NCBI GenBank assembly: GCA_964523005.1
Contig: CAZFZL010000068.1
Coordinates: forward strand, 1 to 8,214
Reading direction: 5' to 3'
Source of the DNA: UMGS1307 sp964523005
GTDB taxonomy: Bacteria; Bacillota; Clostridia; Oscillospirales; CAG-382
DNA length: 8,214 bases
Shown: piece after piece, positions 1-5,845 of the stretch
How positions within the stretch are numbered: position 1 is the first letter of the stretch
Layout: each line of letters starts with the position of its first letter
Notes under the pieces: model-generated
The model's input: the letters and a program-made list of their open reading frames with translations, nothing else
What the model was told of the DNA's origin: nothing
Database searches by the model: none
Program-made: the position numbers and the translations under genes

Positions 1-3
1 CAT
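1..3 (-). CDS. Probable start codon of a gene leaving the window
   Basis: The first three bases read ATG on the minus strand. They are preceded by an AAAGG Shine-Dalgarno-like site at about 10 nt and, further upstream, by a good promoter at 56-84. Only the start codon lies in the window, so nothing can be said about the product. The call rests on promoter, ribosome site and ATG lying in the right order and spacing; a chance ATG is possible. Confidence 0.35.
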
Positions 4-55
4 ATTTTTGGTACCTTTCTGATTATCCGGCAGTTTTTCTGTTTTTATTCATCAT

Positions 56-84
56 ATAATAACACATTTATCGACAGTTGTAAA
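56..84 (-). promoter_or_regulatory. Sigma-A type promoter for the gene to the left
   Basis: On the minus strand, TTTACA (79-84) is followed by a 17-nt spacer and TATTAT (56-61). Each box matches the consensus at 5 of 6 positions. It lies downstream of the rpsU terminator and about 50 nt before the ATG at the window edge, so it would drive the next gene, not rpsU. Confidence 0.6.
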
Positions 85-137
85 CAGTTTTTTGACATTT
101 TCATTATGTAAACCCCTGCCATGCGAGGGGTAGATAC

Positions 138-173
138 AAAAAACCACTGCCGCGGTCTGCGGCAGTGGTTTTT
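138..173 (-). terminator. Intrinsic terminator of rpsU
   Basis: A perfect 13-bp inverted repeat (141-153 pairs with 159-171) encloses a 5-nt loop. Its core arm is ACTGCCGC. On the minus strand it is followed by a run of six T (143-138), which overlaps the base of the stem. It begins 23 nt after the rpsU stop codon. A shorter T run on the plus side means it could also act weakly in the other direction. Confidence 0.93.
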
Positions 174-195
174 CATTATAAGTGATTGTGGAGCT

Positions 196-372
196 TTACT
201 TGAATTTACGCTTGCGTGCAGCTTCAGACTTTTTCTTGCGGCGAACACTGGGTTTTTCGTAGTGCTCTCTCTTGCTGAGCTCGGAGCGGATGCCCGAACG
301 AAGGTAAGATCTCTTGAATCTGCGCAGCGCACTGTCGATAGATTCGTTTTCTTTTACCTTAATCTCTGCCAT
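196..372 (-). CDS. rpsU: 30S ribosomal protein S21
   Basis: Small-subunit ribosomal protein S21 binds near the 3' end of 16S rRNA on the 30S platform and helps early mRNA engagement (family knowledge). The 58-aa translation starts MAEIKVKENESIDSALRRFK and continues with the Y-RSG-R-E-hallmark, KREHYEKPSVRRKKK, and a very basic C-terminus ending RKRKFK; this is a full-length S21 typical of Firmicutes. The start is fixed by AGGAGG at 383-388, 10 nt upstream of ATG. The gene has its own promoter at 419-447 and is closed by the terminator at 138-173. It follows rplT in the same direction after 109 nt, so some read-through from the infC operon is possible. An out-of-frame 95-codon reading frame overlaps it and is not a gene. 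Confidence 0.97.
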   Translation of the reverse strand: MAEIKVKENESIDSALRRFKRSYLRSGIRSELSKREHYEKPSVRRKKKSEAARKRKFK

Positions 373-418
373 TTTTATATTCCCTCCTCTGCTCAGTGGT
401 TAATAAACAACGATTGTT

Positions 419-447
419 ATATTATCACACCGCCGTCTGATTGTCAA
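419..447 (-). promoter_or_regulatory. Promoter of rpsU
   Basis: On the minus strand a perfect TTGACA (442-447) is followed by 17 nt and TAATAT (419-424); an overlapping GATAAT at 15-nt spacing is an alternative -10 box. The transcript would start around 410, giving a leader of roughly 40 nt before the rpsU ATG. The perfect -35 makes independent transcription of rpsU likely. Confidence 0.75.
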
Positions 448-481
448 CGGTTTGCAACAAATTTTTACCGAATTTTTTCGG

Positions 482-835
482 TTATATGGCTTTTTTAGCC
501 TGTTCGACGAGTGATGCAAACGCTTCCTTGTCGTTGACGGCAAGCTCTGCGAGCATTTTACGGTTGAGTGTGATGCCGCTCTTTTTCAAGCCGTTCATAA
601 ATCTGGAGTAATTGATACCGTTGACCTTCGCCTGTGCGGAAATTCTGGTTATCCAAAGCGAACGGAAATCTCTCTTTTTGAGCTTTCTGCCGGTAAAAGC
701 GTAATTACCGCTTTTAAGGACAGCTTCCTTCGCCATCTTAAAATGCTTACTTTTTGAACCCCAGTAGCCTTTGGCTGCCTTGAGGATTTTATTTCTTCTT
801 TTTCTCGTTGAAAGTGCGCCTTTTACTCTTGCCAT
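482..835 (-). CDS. rplT: 50S ribosomal protein L20
   Basis: L20 binds 23S rRNA early in large-subunit assembly and, in Bacillus and E. coli, also represses its own operon by binding an mRNA mimic (established knowledge). The 117-aa product begins MARVKGALSTRKRRNKILK, followed by AKGYWGSKSKHFKMAKEAV, FTGRKLKKRDFRSLWITRI and a globular C-terminal half with NGLKKSGITLNRKMLAELA. The N-terminal half is the basic RNA-threading extension and the C-terminal half is the rRNA- and mRNA-binding domain. Length is normal for the family. The start is supported by AGGAGG at 844-849. It is the last gene of infC-rpmI-rplT, 39 nt after rpmI. No convincing terminator follows; only a 6-bp hairpin without a T run overlaps its stop codon. 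Confidence 0.98.
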   Translation of the reverse strand: MARVKGALSTRKRRNKILKAAKGYWGSKSKHFKMAKEAVLKSGNYAFTGRKLKKRDFRSLWITRISAQAKVNGINYSRFMNGLKKSGITLNRKMLAELAVNDKEAFASLVEQAKKAI

Positions 836-874
836 TTCTTTTTCCTCCTGTTTTCAGATACCCGTCAACGCACT

Positions 875-1072
875 TTAAGCGTAGGGAAGCTGCTTTCTGA
901 TGTTCTTTGCCATAGCCTCGGACACATAGCCCGCTTTACGCAGTATACGCTTGCGCTTCGGAGTTTTAAGTCCGAGCTTATGTCTTCTGTTTGAATGATT
1001 CATTTTGACTTTTCCGGTAGCAGTGAGTTTAAACCGTTTCTCCGTCGCCTTGTGTGTTTTGATCTTTCCCAT
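875..1072 (-). CDS. rpmI: 50S ribosomal protein L35
   Basis: L35 is a small basic protein of the large ribosomal subunit. The 65-aa product begins MGKIKTHKATEKRFKLTATG and shows the family pattern K-x-K-T-H-x-x-x-x-K-R-F-K-x-T-x-T-G-K-x-K, then NRRHKLGLKTPKRKRILRKAG. Length matches the usual 64-66 residues. The ATG is supported by AAAGGA about 10 nt upstream, which lies inside the end of infC. The first 44 nt of rpmI overlap the infC coding region in another frame, so its translation is probably coupled to that of infC. It is the middle gene of the classic IF-3 operon. Confidence 0.97.
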   Translation of the reverse strand: MGKIKTHKATEKRFKLTATGKVKMNHSNRRHKLGLKTPKRKRILRKAGYVSEAMAKNIRKQLPYA

Positions 1073-1607
1073 CGTCTTTATTTCCTTTCGGTGTTGTAAC
1101 TTTTTTAGGTGCCAAAATCATGATCATATTTCTGCCCTCAAGAAGAGGCTGCTTTTCGACCGTTCCGAACTCAGCCGCTCCCTCAGCAAAGCGCATCAAA
1201 AGCAGTCGCCCGGTTTCGGGACGGGTTATTTCCCTTCCGCTGAAGCGTATCACTGCTTTTATCTTATTGCCCTCGCTAAGAAACTTCAGACCGTGATTGA
1301 GCTTTGTATTAAAATCGTGCGTATCTATACGACACTTGAGCTGAATTTCCTTCAGCTCGACTATCTGCCGCTTTTTACGCTGTTCTTTTTCTTTCTTTTC
1401 CTGTTCGAATTTGTACTTCCCGTAGTCCATGATCTTATACACGGGCGGCTTTGCGTCCGGCGCGATCTCAACAAGATCAAGATCACACTCGTGCGCCTTC
1501 TTCATAGCATCATCAAACTTGTATATTCCAAGCTGAGAGCCGTCGGAGCCGATCAGACGTACTTCCTTCGTCCTTGCATCCGTATTGTTGTACTGACCCT
1601 TACTTAT
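1029..1607 (-). CDS. infC: Translation initiation factor IF-3 (probable AUA start)
   Basis: IF-3 binds the 30S subunit, prevents premature 50S joining and checks start-codon and initiator-tRNA pairing. The product is 192 aa if counted from the codon at 1605-1607. The N-terminal domain is residues 1-70 (TKEVRLIGSDGSQLGIY; DLDLVEIAPDAKPPVYKIMDYGKY). A lysine-rich linker follows at about 70-85, then the C-terminal domain (VELKEIQLKCRIDTHDF; KAVIRFSGREITRPETG; NMIMILAPKK, ending at 169). A GTG at 1614-1616 is in frame, but it sits inside the GGAGG ribosome site and leaves no spacing. The ATA three codons later is 8 nt from GGAGG and reads ATA-AGT-AAG, where infC genes commonly use AUU before Ser-Lys. 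I prefer that start. A 23-residue acidic, polar tail beyond the usual end overlaps rpmI by 44 nt. Confidence 0.95.
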   Translation of the reverse strand: MSKGQYNNTDARTKEVRLIGSDGSQLGIYKFDDAMKKAHECDLDLVEIAPDAKPPVYKIMDYGKYKFEQEKKEKEQRKKRQIVELKEIQLKCRIDTHDFNTKLNHGLKFLSEGNKIKAVIRFSGREITRPETGRLLLMRFAEGAAEFGTVEKQPLLEGRNMIMILAPKKVTTPKGNKDDGKDQNTQGDGETV

Positions 1608-1613
1608 AGCAGA

Positions 1614-1620
1614 CACCTCC
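1614..1620 (-). promoter_or_regulatory. infC Shine-Dalgarno site that decides the start
   Basis: The minus strand reads GGAGGTG, complementary to the 3' end of 16S rRNA. Its last three bases form an in-frame GTG. That GTG cannot be served by a site it is part of, whereas the ATA at 1605-1607 lies 6 nt from the end of GGAGGTG (8 nt from GGAGG), which is ideal spacing. Confidence 0.8.
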
Positions 1621-1760
1621 GTCTTTTTAGCAACAAAAAAGCGGCATAGCGCCGCGATAACAAAGCTTTGCGAAAAGCATCCGCCGAAAGCTGAAAGTTA
1701 TCGACCACGCGCGCATTTTTGCGGTTTGGTGAAGAGAATTTCTCTCTTACTTCTTTGTAT
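1621..1760 (-). ncRNA. Structured infC leader, L20-leader type cis-regulatory RNA
   Basis: About 140 nt lie between the expected transcription start (near 1760) and the infC ribosome site. On the minus strand CGATAAC (1703-1697) pairs perfectly with GTTATCG (1661-1655). After an internal loop, AGCTTT (1692-1687) pairs with AAAGCT (1669-1664), and an inner GCG/CGC closes the apex. The outer GCGCGCG (1714-1708) can pair with CGCGGCGC (1656-1649) with one bulged G; this would sequester the 5' arm of the terminator at 1635-1655, giving an antiterminator. In Bacillus the same operon is controlled by L20 binding a leader hairpin that mimics its 23S rRNA site and promoting termination. The position and switch architecture fit that; assigning L20 as the ligand is inference. 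Confidence 0.7.
1635..1655 (-). terminator. Attenuator terminator in the infC leader
   Basis: On the minus strand GCGGC (1655-1651), loop GCTAT and GCCGC (1645-1641) are followed directly by six T (1640-1635). This is an intrinsic terminator located before the infC ribosome site, inside the transcribed leader, so it can switch off the whole infC-rpmI-rplT operon. Confidence 0.8.
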
Positions 1761-1765
1761 GTACG

Positions 1766-1794
1766 ATTATATCACCGGTTTTTCCGTTTGTCAA
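1766..1794 (-). promoter_or_regulatory. Consensus promoter of infC-rpmI-rplT
   Basis: On the minus strand TTGACA (1794-1789), a 17-nt spacer and TATAAT (1771-1766) form a perfect sigma-A promoter, as expected for a highly expressed translation operon. Its -35 box contains the TGA stop codon of the upstream MATE gene. Confidence 0.93.
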
Positions 1795-3209
1795 GAGTTT
1801 TTTTCAATTTTCAACGGACTTTCTTTGGCATTATCGTCGGCATTGTCACCATGAGTCACGTTTTTGATCCATTTGTTCCCTCTAAGTCTTATGAATGCGA
1901 TTATCCATTTGAAGCATTGATCAATTCTCGTGCAAAGAAAGACGACGGGCAGAGGCGCGTTGAACACGAATGCTGCAAGATATGTAGTCGGAAGCACGAT
2001 CAGCCAACCGCATATCAAATCGACCTTCATCACGAATCTGCTGTCTCCGGCGCCTCGGTTTATCCCAACGAAACAGCTCGCATGATAGCTCGTCAGCGGT
2101 ACAGTAGCGGCGAGAATAATTATCATTGTTGACGCAAGCGAGAACACATCAGCATCGGAGGACGATCCGTAAAGAGATATAAAGGGTTTACGGATAAAAA
2201 ACACTATAAGCGCCATCACAACGCCTATCAATGCGAACATGATCTGTATTGTTTTCGAATACTGACGTACGGTATCGTATTTACCGGCGCCGACTGCTTT
2301 TCCCACGACCACGCATGCTCCTCCCGCAAGAGCAAAGGTAAACATTGTTCCGAGCTGTGCCATTGAAGAAGCGATGCTGTTTGCCGCCATGAACACTGTG
2401 CCCATACCGCCTATTATTGCGGCTTTGAGCATTCCGATAAGCGCCCACTGCGTATCGCCGAGAGCGACAGGAAAGCCGAATTTGAAATAATCCTTTATGA
2501 GCGCACGCTCGGTGGTAAACATTTCACGAAGCTTTAACGGGAACTTTTTTTGGATGGCGAATGTATATGTCCATACTATTATCATTTCGACTATTCGCGA
2601 CACGAGCGTAGCAACGGCAGCTCCGGCGACACCCATCTGAGGAAATCCGAGTTTTCCGAAGATCAGAACGTAGTTGAGGCCTATGTTCGTGACAAGCGCG
2701 GCAAGGGTGATATACAGCGTGACTCTGACAATTTCGACGGCCCTGAGCATTCCCACGAAGGAATATGACAGAGCATACGGGATATATGAAAAGCAGACTA
2801 TTCCGAAATAAACAGAGGCATATTCAAGCGTCGCTGCGTCTCCTGACGTTATAACGAGTCCGATTATACCGTCCCCGAATATCCTTGCAGCAGCGAGAAA
2901 CAGGCATGATACGCCGAAGCACAGCGCCATCATAAACGCGAATATCTTTTTTATTCTGAGTGTATCGTGCTTTCCCCAATACTGGGCGATCAGCACAGAC
3001 GAGCCGCTGACGAGGCCAAGCATCGACGCCGTGTAGAAGGCGGTTATACTGTTGACCTGACTTACGGCAGCCTGTGCGCTGACACCGTCACCTATATATG
3101 AAGTCATGACGTTGTCAGCTATAACGACGAGAAAGCTGATAAGTGCCTGAAACGCCGAGGGCAGTGCTATAGTGAAGATAGTCTTATAAAAATTCTTATC
3201 TTTTATCAC
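1791..3209 (-). CDS. MATE family multidrug/cation antiporter
   Basis: MATE transporters export cationic drugs or metabolites across the cytoplasmic membrane in exchange for Na+ or H+. The 472-aa product has the usual family length of about 450-480 and about twelve hydrophobic segments in two pseudo-symmetric halves. The N half has IALPSAFQALISFLVVIADN (14-33) and TNIGLNYVLIFGKLGFPQMGVAGAAVAT (174-201, described here by its ends). The C half repeats the pattern, with GFPVALGDTQW (245-255) and the hallmark GINRGAGDSRF (382-392). The C-terminus (from about 445) is hydrophilic. The start is GTG, with a modest AAAGGCGG site 10 nt upstream. It is monocistronic, with its own promoter at 3243-3271. 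Substrate cannot be predicted, and the DinF/NorM subfamily was not resolved. No link to the neighbouring sugar operon is evident. Confidence 0.93.
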   Translation of the reverse strand: MIKDKNFYKTIFTIALPSAFQALISFLVVIADNVMTSYIGDGVSAQAAVSQVNSITAFYTASMLGLVSGSSVLIAQYWGKHDTLRIKKIFAFMMALCFGVSCLFLAAARIFGDGIIGLVITSGDAATLEYASVYFGIVCFSYIPYALSYSFVGMLRAVEIVRVTLYITLAALVTNIGLNYVLIFGKLGFPQMGVAGAAVATLVSRIVEMIIVWTYTFAIQKKFPLKLREMFTTERALIKDYFKFGFPVALGDTQWALIGMLKAAIIGGMGTVFMAANSIASSMAQLGTMFTFALAGGACVVVGKAVGAGKYDTVRQYSKTIQIMFALIGVVMALIVFFIRKPFISLYGSSSDADVFSLASTMIIILAATVPLTSYHASCFVGINRGAGDSRFVMKVDLICGWLIVLPTTYLAAFVFNAPLPVVFLCTRIDQCFKWIIAFIRLRGNKWIKNVTHGDNADDNAKESPLKIEKNS

Positions 3210-3242
3210 TGAATGTTATCCGCCTTTCGTCCAACTTCGGTT

Positions 3243-3271
3243 ATGATAGCACTTTCAGCTTTTTTTGTCAA
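3243..3271 (-). promoter_or_regulatory. Promoter of the MATE gene
   Basis: On the minus strand a perfect TTGACA (3271-3266) is followed by 17 nt and TATCAT (3248-3243, 5 of 6). It lies about 30 nt before the GTG start, so the leader is short. The -35 begins one base after the T tract of the preceding operon's terminator. Confidence 0.85.
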
Positions 3272-3272
3272 C

Positions 3273-3302
3273 AAAAAAACCGGACGCCATAAAAGCGTCC
3301 GG
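3273..3302 (-). terminator. Terminator of the sugar-utilisation operon
   Basis: A perfect 8-bp inverted repeat, CCGGACGC (3280-3287) and GCGTCCGG (3295-3302), encloses a 7-nt loop. On the minus strand it is followed by seven T (3279-3273). It begins 16 nt after the stop codon of the lipoprotein gene. A T run on the plus side (3305-3310) makes it potentially bidirectional. Confidence 0.93.
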
Positions 3303-3318
3303 AGTTTTTTCATGCTGT

Positions 3319-4830
3319 TCAGCCAAAGGCGCGAAAGGCTTCGACAGTAGCTTCGATGTCAGCGAAGGCTTTTTCCTCGCTCTGCTCGTAATTTGAGCGG
3401 AAGGTACCTATCTGAGCGCTTATCATCGTGTTAAAAAGGCTGTAATAACCGCCCCATTTGAAAATGAGGCCCAAGTCGGTTCCCTTTGTGTCAAACATGA
3501 TCTCAAGCATTTCCTGGCTGTCATCGTCACGGGTAATCTGTCCCATGAGTATGATGTCGTAATATGCCGGTATAATGATGTTCTTGCCTGCGGCGCCCAT
3601 TACTTCCATAATGATCGAGGTCTGTTCAAGCTCATCGTCGGTAAGCACATAAGGGATTGCGAACGCGCCGCCTGTCCATGCGCCGACAAGCGAATAGTAG
3701 CTTCCCTGATTTTCATCGTACAGCGGCATCGGAAGGATTCCGAAATCTACCTTCATCTCGCGCAGATCTGTCGCGCAGGCGAGGATGTCCGTGAAGAAGA
3801 GTGAACGGTTTTCGATAAACGCGGTCGTAAGAAGCTTGACAGGTGTGCCGGATACGTTAAAATAATCATTAGCGTTGACGTAATATGCGGATTCCTGCAT
3901 AAGCTCCTGTATTGCCGTCATAACATTGTCGCTGCGTTCGCTGTACTTCGTCAGTACAGGAAGTCCGGTGCTGTCGTCTATTGATGCTATACGCTCGCCG
4001 GAGCCGTAAAACATATTTTTCATGTTGTCATTCTGACCGCCGATTCCGTACTCATCAAGATACGTTATGGAGCCGTCTTTGTCAACATCCTTTGAGACGA
4101 GCTTACAATATGTTTTGAGAACATCGATAGTCCACTTTTTTTGACGCACGAGCTCGTACAGATTCTCTATTCCGTTGCTTGCAGCCATTTCCTTGTTGAA
4201 CATAACTGTCGGGATAGCGTTGTTGCTGACATATCCGAAATCGCCGAGTGCGAAATAGAGCTTCCCGTCAATGGTGACTCCGTCATTAAAGGACTGGTCC
4301 CACCACGCTTCTTCAAGGTTATGAAGATATTCCAATGAATATAGGTTGACAAAATTGCCGTTTACGGCGAGCGAGGCGCTGTCATAAAGGCTGCATTCGC
4401 AGACGTTGAAATTACACAGGTTTCCGGATATGGCATTTGTGACGTAGGTATACATCGCGCTGCTGATTCTGCCGTCATTGTACACAGTCTGTTCTTGAAT
4501 ATCTATGCCGAGCATTGCTTCGACGGTTTCATTGCGATTGTAGACAGCAGTGTTGATGGTGTCCATCTCAAGCTCGAGTGTGCCGTCGCCGCCGAATTCA
4601 GGGTTTGCGGAGGCTGTTGCGCTATTTGAAGAGGTTAAAATCACAAATGTATCACCGTCGTAGTTTACTGAAGGCACATTTGCAACATACACTTTTTCTC
4701 CTTCGCTTGTGTCGGACGATACGGCAGGTGATGAAGCCGTCTGACTTACATCGCCGTTATTGCATGAAGCGAGAAGCGAAACGAGAAGAAGCAGCGAAAG
4801 AATCAGAGAGAAAAGAGTCTTTTTCATCAT
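3319..4830 (-). CDS. ABC-type extracellular solute-binding lipoprotein, probably sugar-specific
   Basis: This protein captures a solute, probably a sugar or oligosaccharide, outside the membrane for an ABC importer. The 503-aa product has a lipoprotein signal peptide: MMKK, a leucine-rich core, and lipobox L-A-S-C with the lipidated Cys at 23. A low-complexity Ser/Thr linker follows to about residue 45. The mature part resembles family 1 solute-binding proteins (MFNKEMAASNGIENLYELV; KKWTIDVLKTYCKLV; DFGILPMPLYDENQG; GGAFAIPYVLTDDE). Residues 248-259 form an EF-hand-like loop, D-x-D-x-D-G-x-I-x-x-x-D. Two adjacent ATGs (4830 and 4827) are possible; AAAGGA at 4840-4835 spaces better to the second, giving 502 aa. 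It is the last gene of the operon, 24 nt after the TIM-barrel gene, before a strong terminator. No permease or ATPase is in the window, so it must use components encoded elsewhere or further away. Confidence 0.85.
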   Translation of the reverse strand: MMKKTLFSLILSLLLLVSLLASCNNGDVSQTASSPAVSSDTSEGEKVYVANVPSVNYDGDTFVILTSSNSATASANPEFGGDGTLELEMDTINTAVYNRNETVEAMLGIDIQEQTVYNDGRISSAMYTYVTNAISGNLCNFNVCECSLYDSASLAVNGNFVNLYSLEYLHNLEEAWWDQSFNDGVTIDGKLYFALGDFGYVSNNAIPTVMFNKEMAASNGIENLYELVRQKKWTIDVLKTYCKLVSKDVDKDGSITYLDEYGIGGQNDNMKNMFYGSGERIASIDDSTGLPVLTKYSERSDNVMTAIQELMQESAYYVNANDYFNVSGTPVKLLTTAFIENRSLFFTDILACATDLREMKVDFGILPMPLYDENQGSYYSLVGAWTGGAFAIPYVLTDDELEQTSIIMEVMGAAGKNIIIPAYYDIILMGQITRDDDSQEMLEIMFDTKGTDLGLIFKWGGYYSLFNTMISAQIGTFRSNYEQSEEKAFADIEATVEAFRAFG

Positions 4831-4854
4831 TTTTTCCTTTCTTGTTCTGTCATT

Positions 4855-5823
4855 CTATGCCCAGAACATACCGGTGGGCTTCGATTCGGAAATGGCGCAT
4901 TCTTTAAGGAAGCTGACAGCTTTTTCAAGCCCTTCTTTATTTGTCATTATACTGTCTTCGTGTTCTATGCTCAAAACGTCGTCATAGCCGACGAGTCTGA
5001 GGTTTGAGATGAAGTCGCGCCAATACTGCATATCGTTGCCGTAGCCGACGCTTCTGAAAATCCATGAGCGGTGCAGCTCGTCGGAATAATGCTTCGTGTC
5101 GAGCACGCCGTTGACTGCGGTATTGAGCTTATCTACCTTTGTATCCTTTGCGTGGACATGGTAGATCGCCTTGCCGAGGTATCTGATCGCCGCCGTCATT
5201 TCGACGCCCTGCCATATCAGGTGAGACGGATCGAGATTTGCGCCTATGGTATCACCGACGGCACCGCGCAGCTTCATGAGCGTTTCGGGGTTGTACACGC
5301 AGAAGCCGGGGTGCATTTCAACAGCGAATTTATTTATACCGTGGGCGTTCATGAATTCGGTTTCCTTTATCCAATACGGTATGAGCACTTCTTCCCACTG
5401 CCATTTGAGTATCTTGCCGTAATCATCCGGCCATGCGCAGGTACACCAGTTCGGGTATTTTGCGCCTTCCCAGTCACCGGGGCAGCCCGAGAAGCCGATG
5501 ATCTTCGGAACTTCGAGCATTTCAGCGAGCTGAACGGTTGCTTCGAATTCGCTGTGGAAGCGCTGCGCTGTTTCCTTGTCCGGGTGGACGGGGTTGCCGT
5601 GTGCTGAAAGAGCGTTTATATGCATACCGTGGTCTTTGATTGTTTTGACGAATTCGTCGCGTTTTGCTTTATCGGCGATAAGCTCCTTCGCAACGCAGTG
5701 ACAGCTCATCGGGTAACCGCCGCCGCCTATCTCAAGCTCGGTTATTCCGAGTGTGCTTATATAATCGAGTGCTTCACTGAGCGGCTTATCGCCGAAAAGC
5801 ACTGTTATTACTCCGACTTTCAT
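4855..5823 (-). CDS. Sugar isomerase/epimerase-like TIM-barrel protein (AP-endonuclease 2 family)
   Basis: Members of this xylose-isomerase-like TIM-barrel family are metal-dependent isomerases, epimerases, dehydratases or lyases acting on sugars, keto-sugars and cyclitols. The 322-aa product starts MKVGVITVLFGDKPLSEALD, with EIGGGGYP near 31-38. Likely metal ligands are E169 (FAVEMHPG), D198 and H201 (ANLDPSHLIW), H222/H224 (YHVHAKD) and E287 (LSIEHED); all four strands of the usual site are intact. The insertion around W126-W143 (WCTCAWPDDYGKILKWQW) is a distinctive lid-like segment. I chose the ATG at 5823, because it matches the family N-terminus and has AAAGGA 8 nt upstream. An upstream ATG at 5877 would add 18 unlikely residues encoded by the intergenic hairpin. 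It lies between the Gfo/Idh and lipoprotein genes, so it probably acts on the dehydrogenase product or substrate. Exact reaction unknown. Confidence 0.88.
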   Translation of the reverse strand: MKVGVITVLFGDKPLSEALDYISTLGITELEIGGGGYPMSCHCVAKELIADKAKRDEFVKTIKDHGMHINALSAHGNPVHPDKETAQRFHSEFEATVQLAEMLEVPKIIGFSGCPGDWEGAKYPNWCTCAWPDDYGKILKWQWEEVLIPYWIKETEFMNAHGINKFAVEMHPGFCVYNPETLMKLRGAVGDTIGANLDPSHLIWQGVEMTAAIRYLGKAIYHVHAKDTKVDKLNTAVNGVLDTKHYSDELHRSWIFRSVGYGNDMQYWRDFISNLRLVGYDDVLSIEHEDSIMTNKEGLEKAVSFLKECAISESKPTGMFWA

Positions 5824-5845
5824 TATATGTATCCTTTCTGAAAAT

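Noticed and set aside
45..332. A 95-codon minus-strand frame overlapping rpsU
   Set aside because: It overlaps the clear S21 gene in another frame, runs through the rpsU terminator and has no ribosome site.
467..482. Hairpin ACCGAA-TTTT-TTCGGT at the rplT stop as a terminator
   Set aside because: The stem is only 6 AT-rich pairs and is followed on the minus strand by AAAAATTTG, not a T run. I do not call it a terminator.
1005..1649. A 214-codon open frame on the plus strand opposite infC and rpmI
   Set aside because: It is antisense to two unmistakable translation genes, has a phenylalanine/leucine-rich random-looking sequence and no ribosome site. It is a shadow of the IF-3 codons.
5071..5607. 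A 178-codon open frame on the plus strand opposite the second TIM-barrel gene
   Set aside because: It is antisense to a gene with intact metal-site motifs, and its translation shows no domain pattern.
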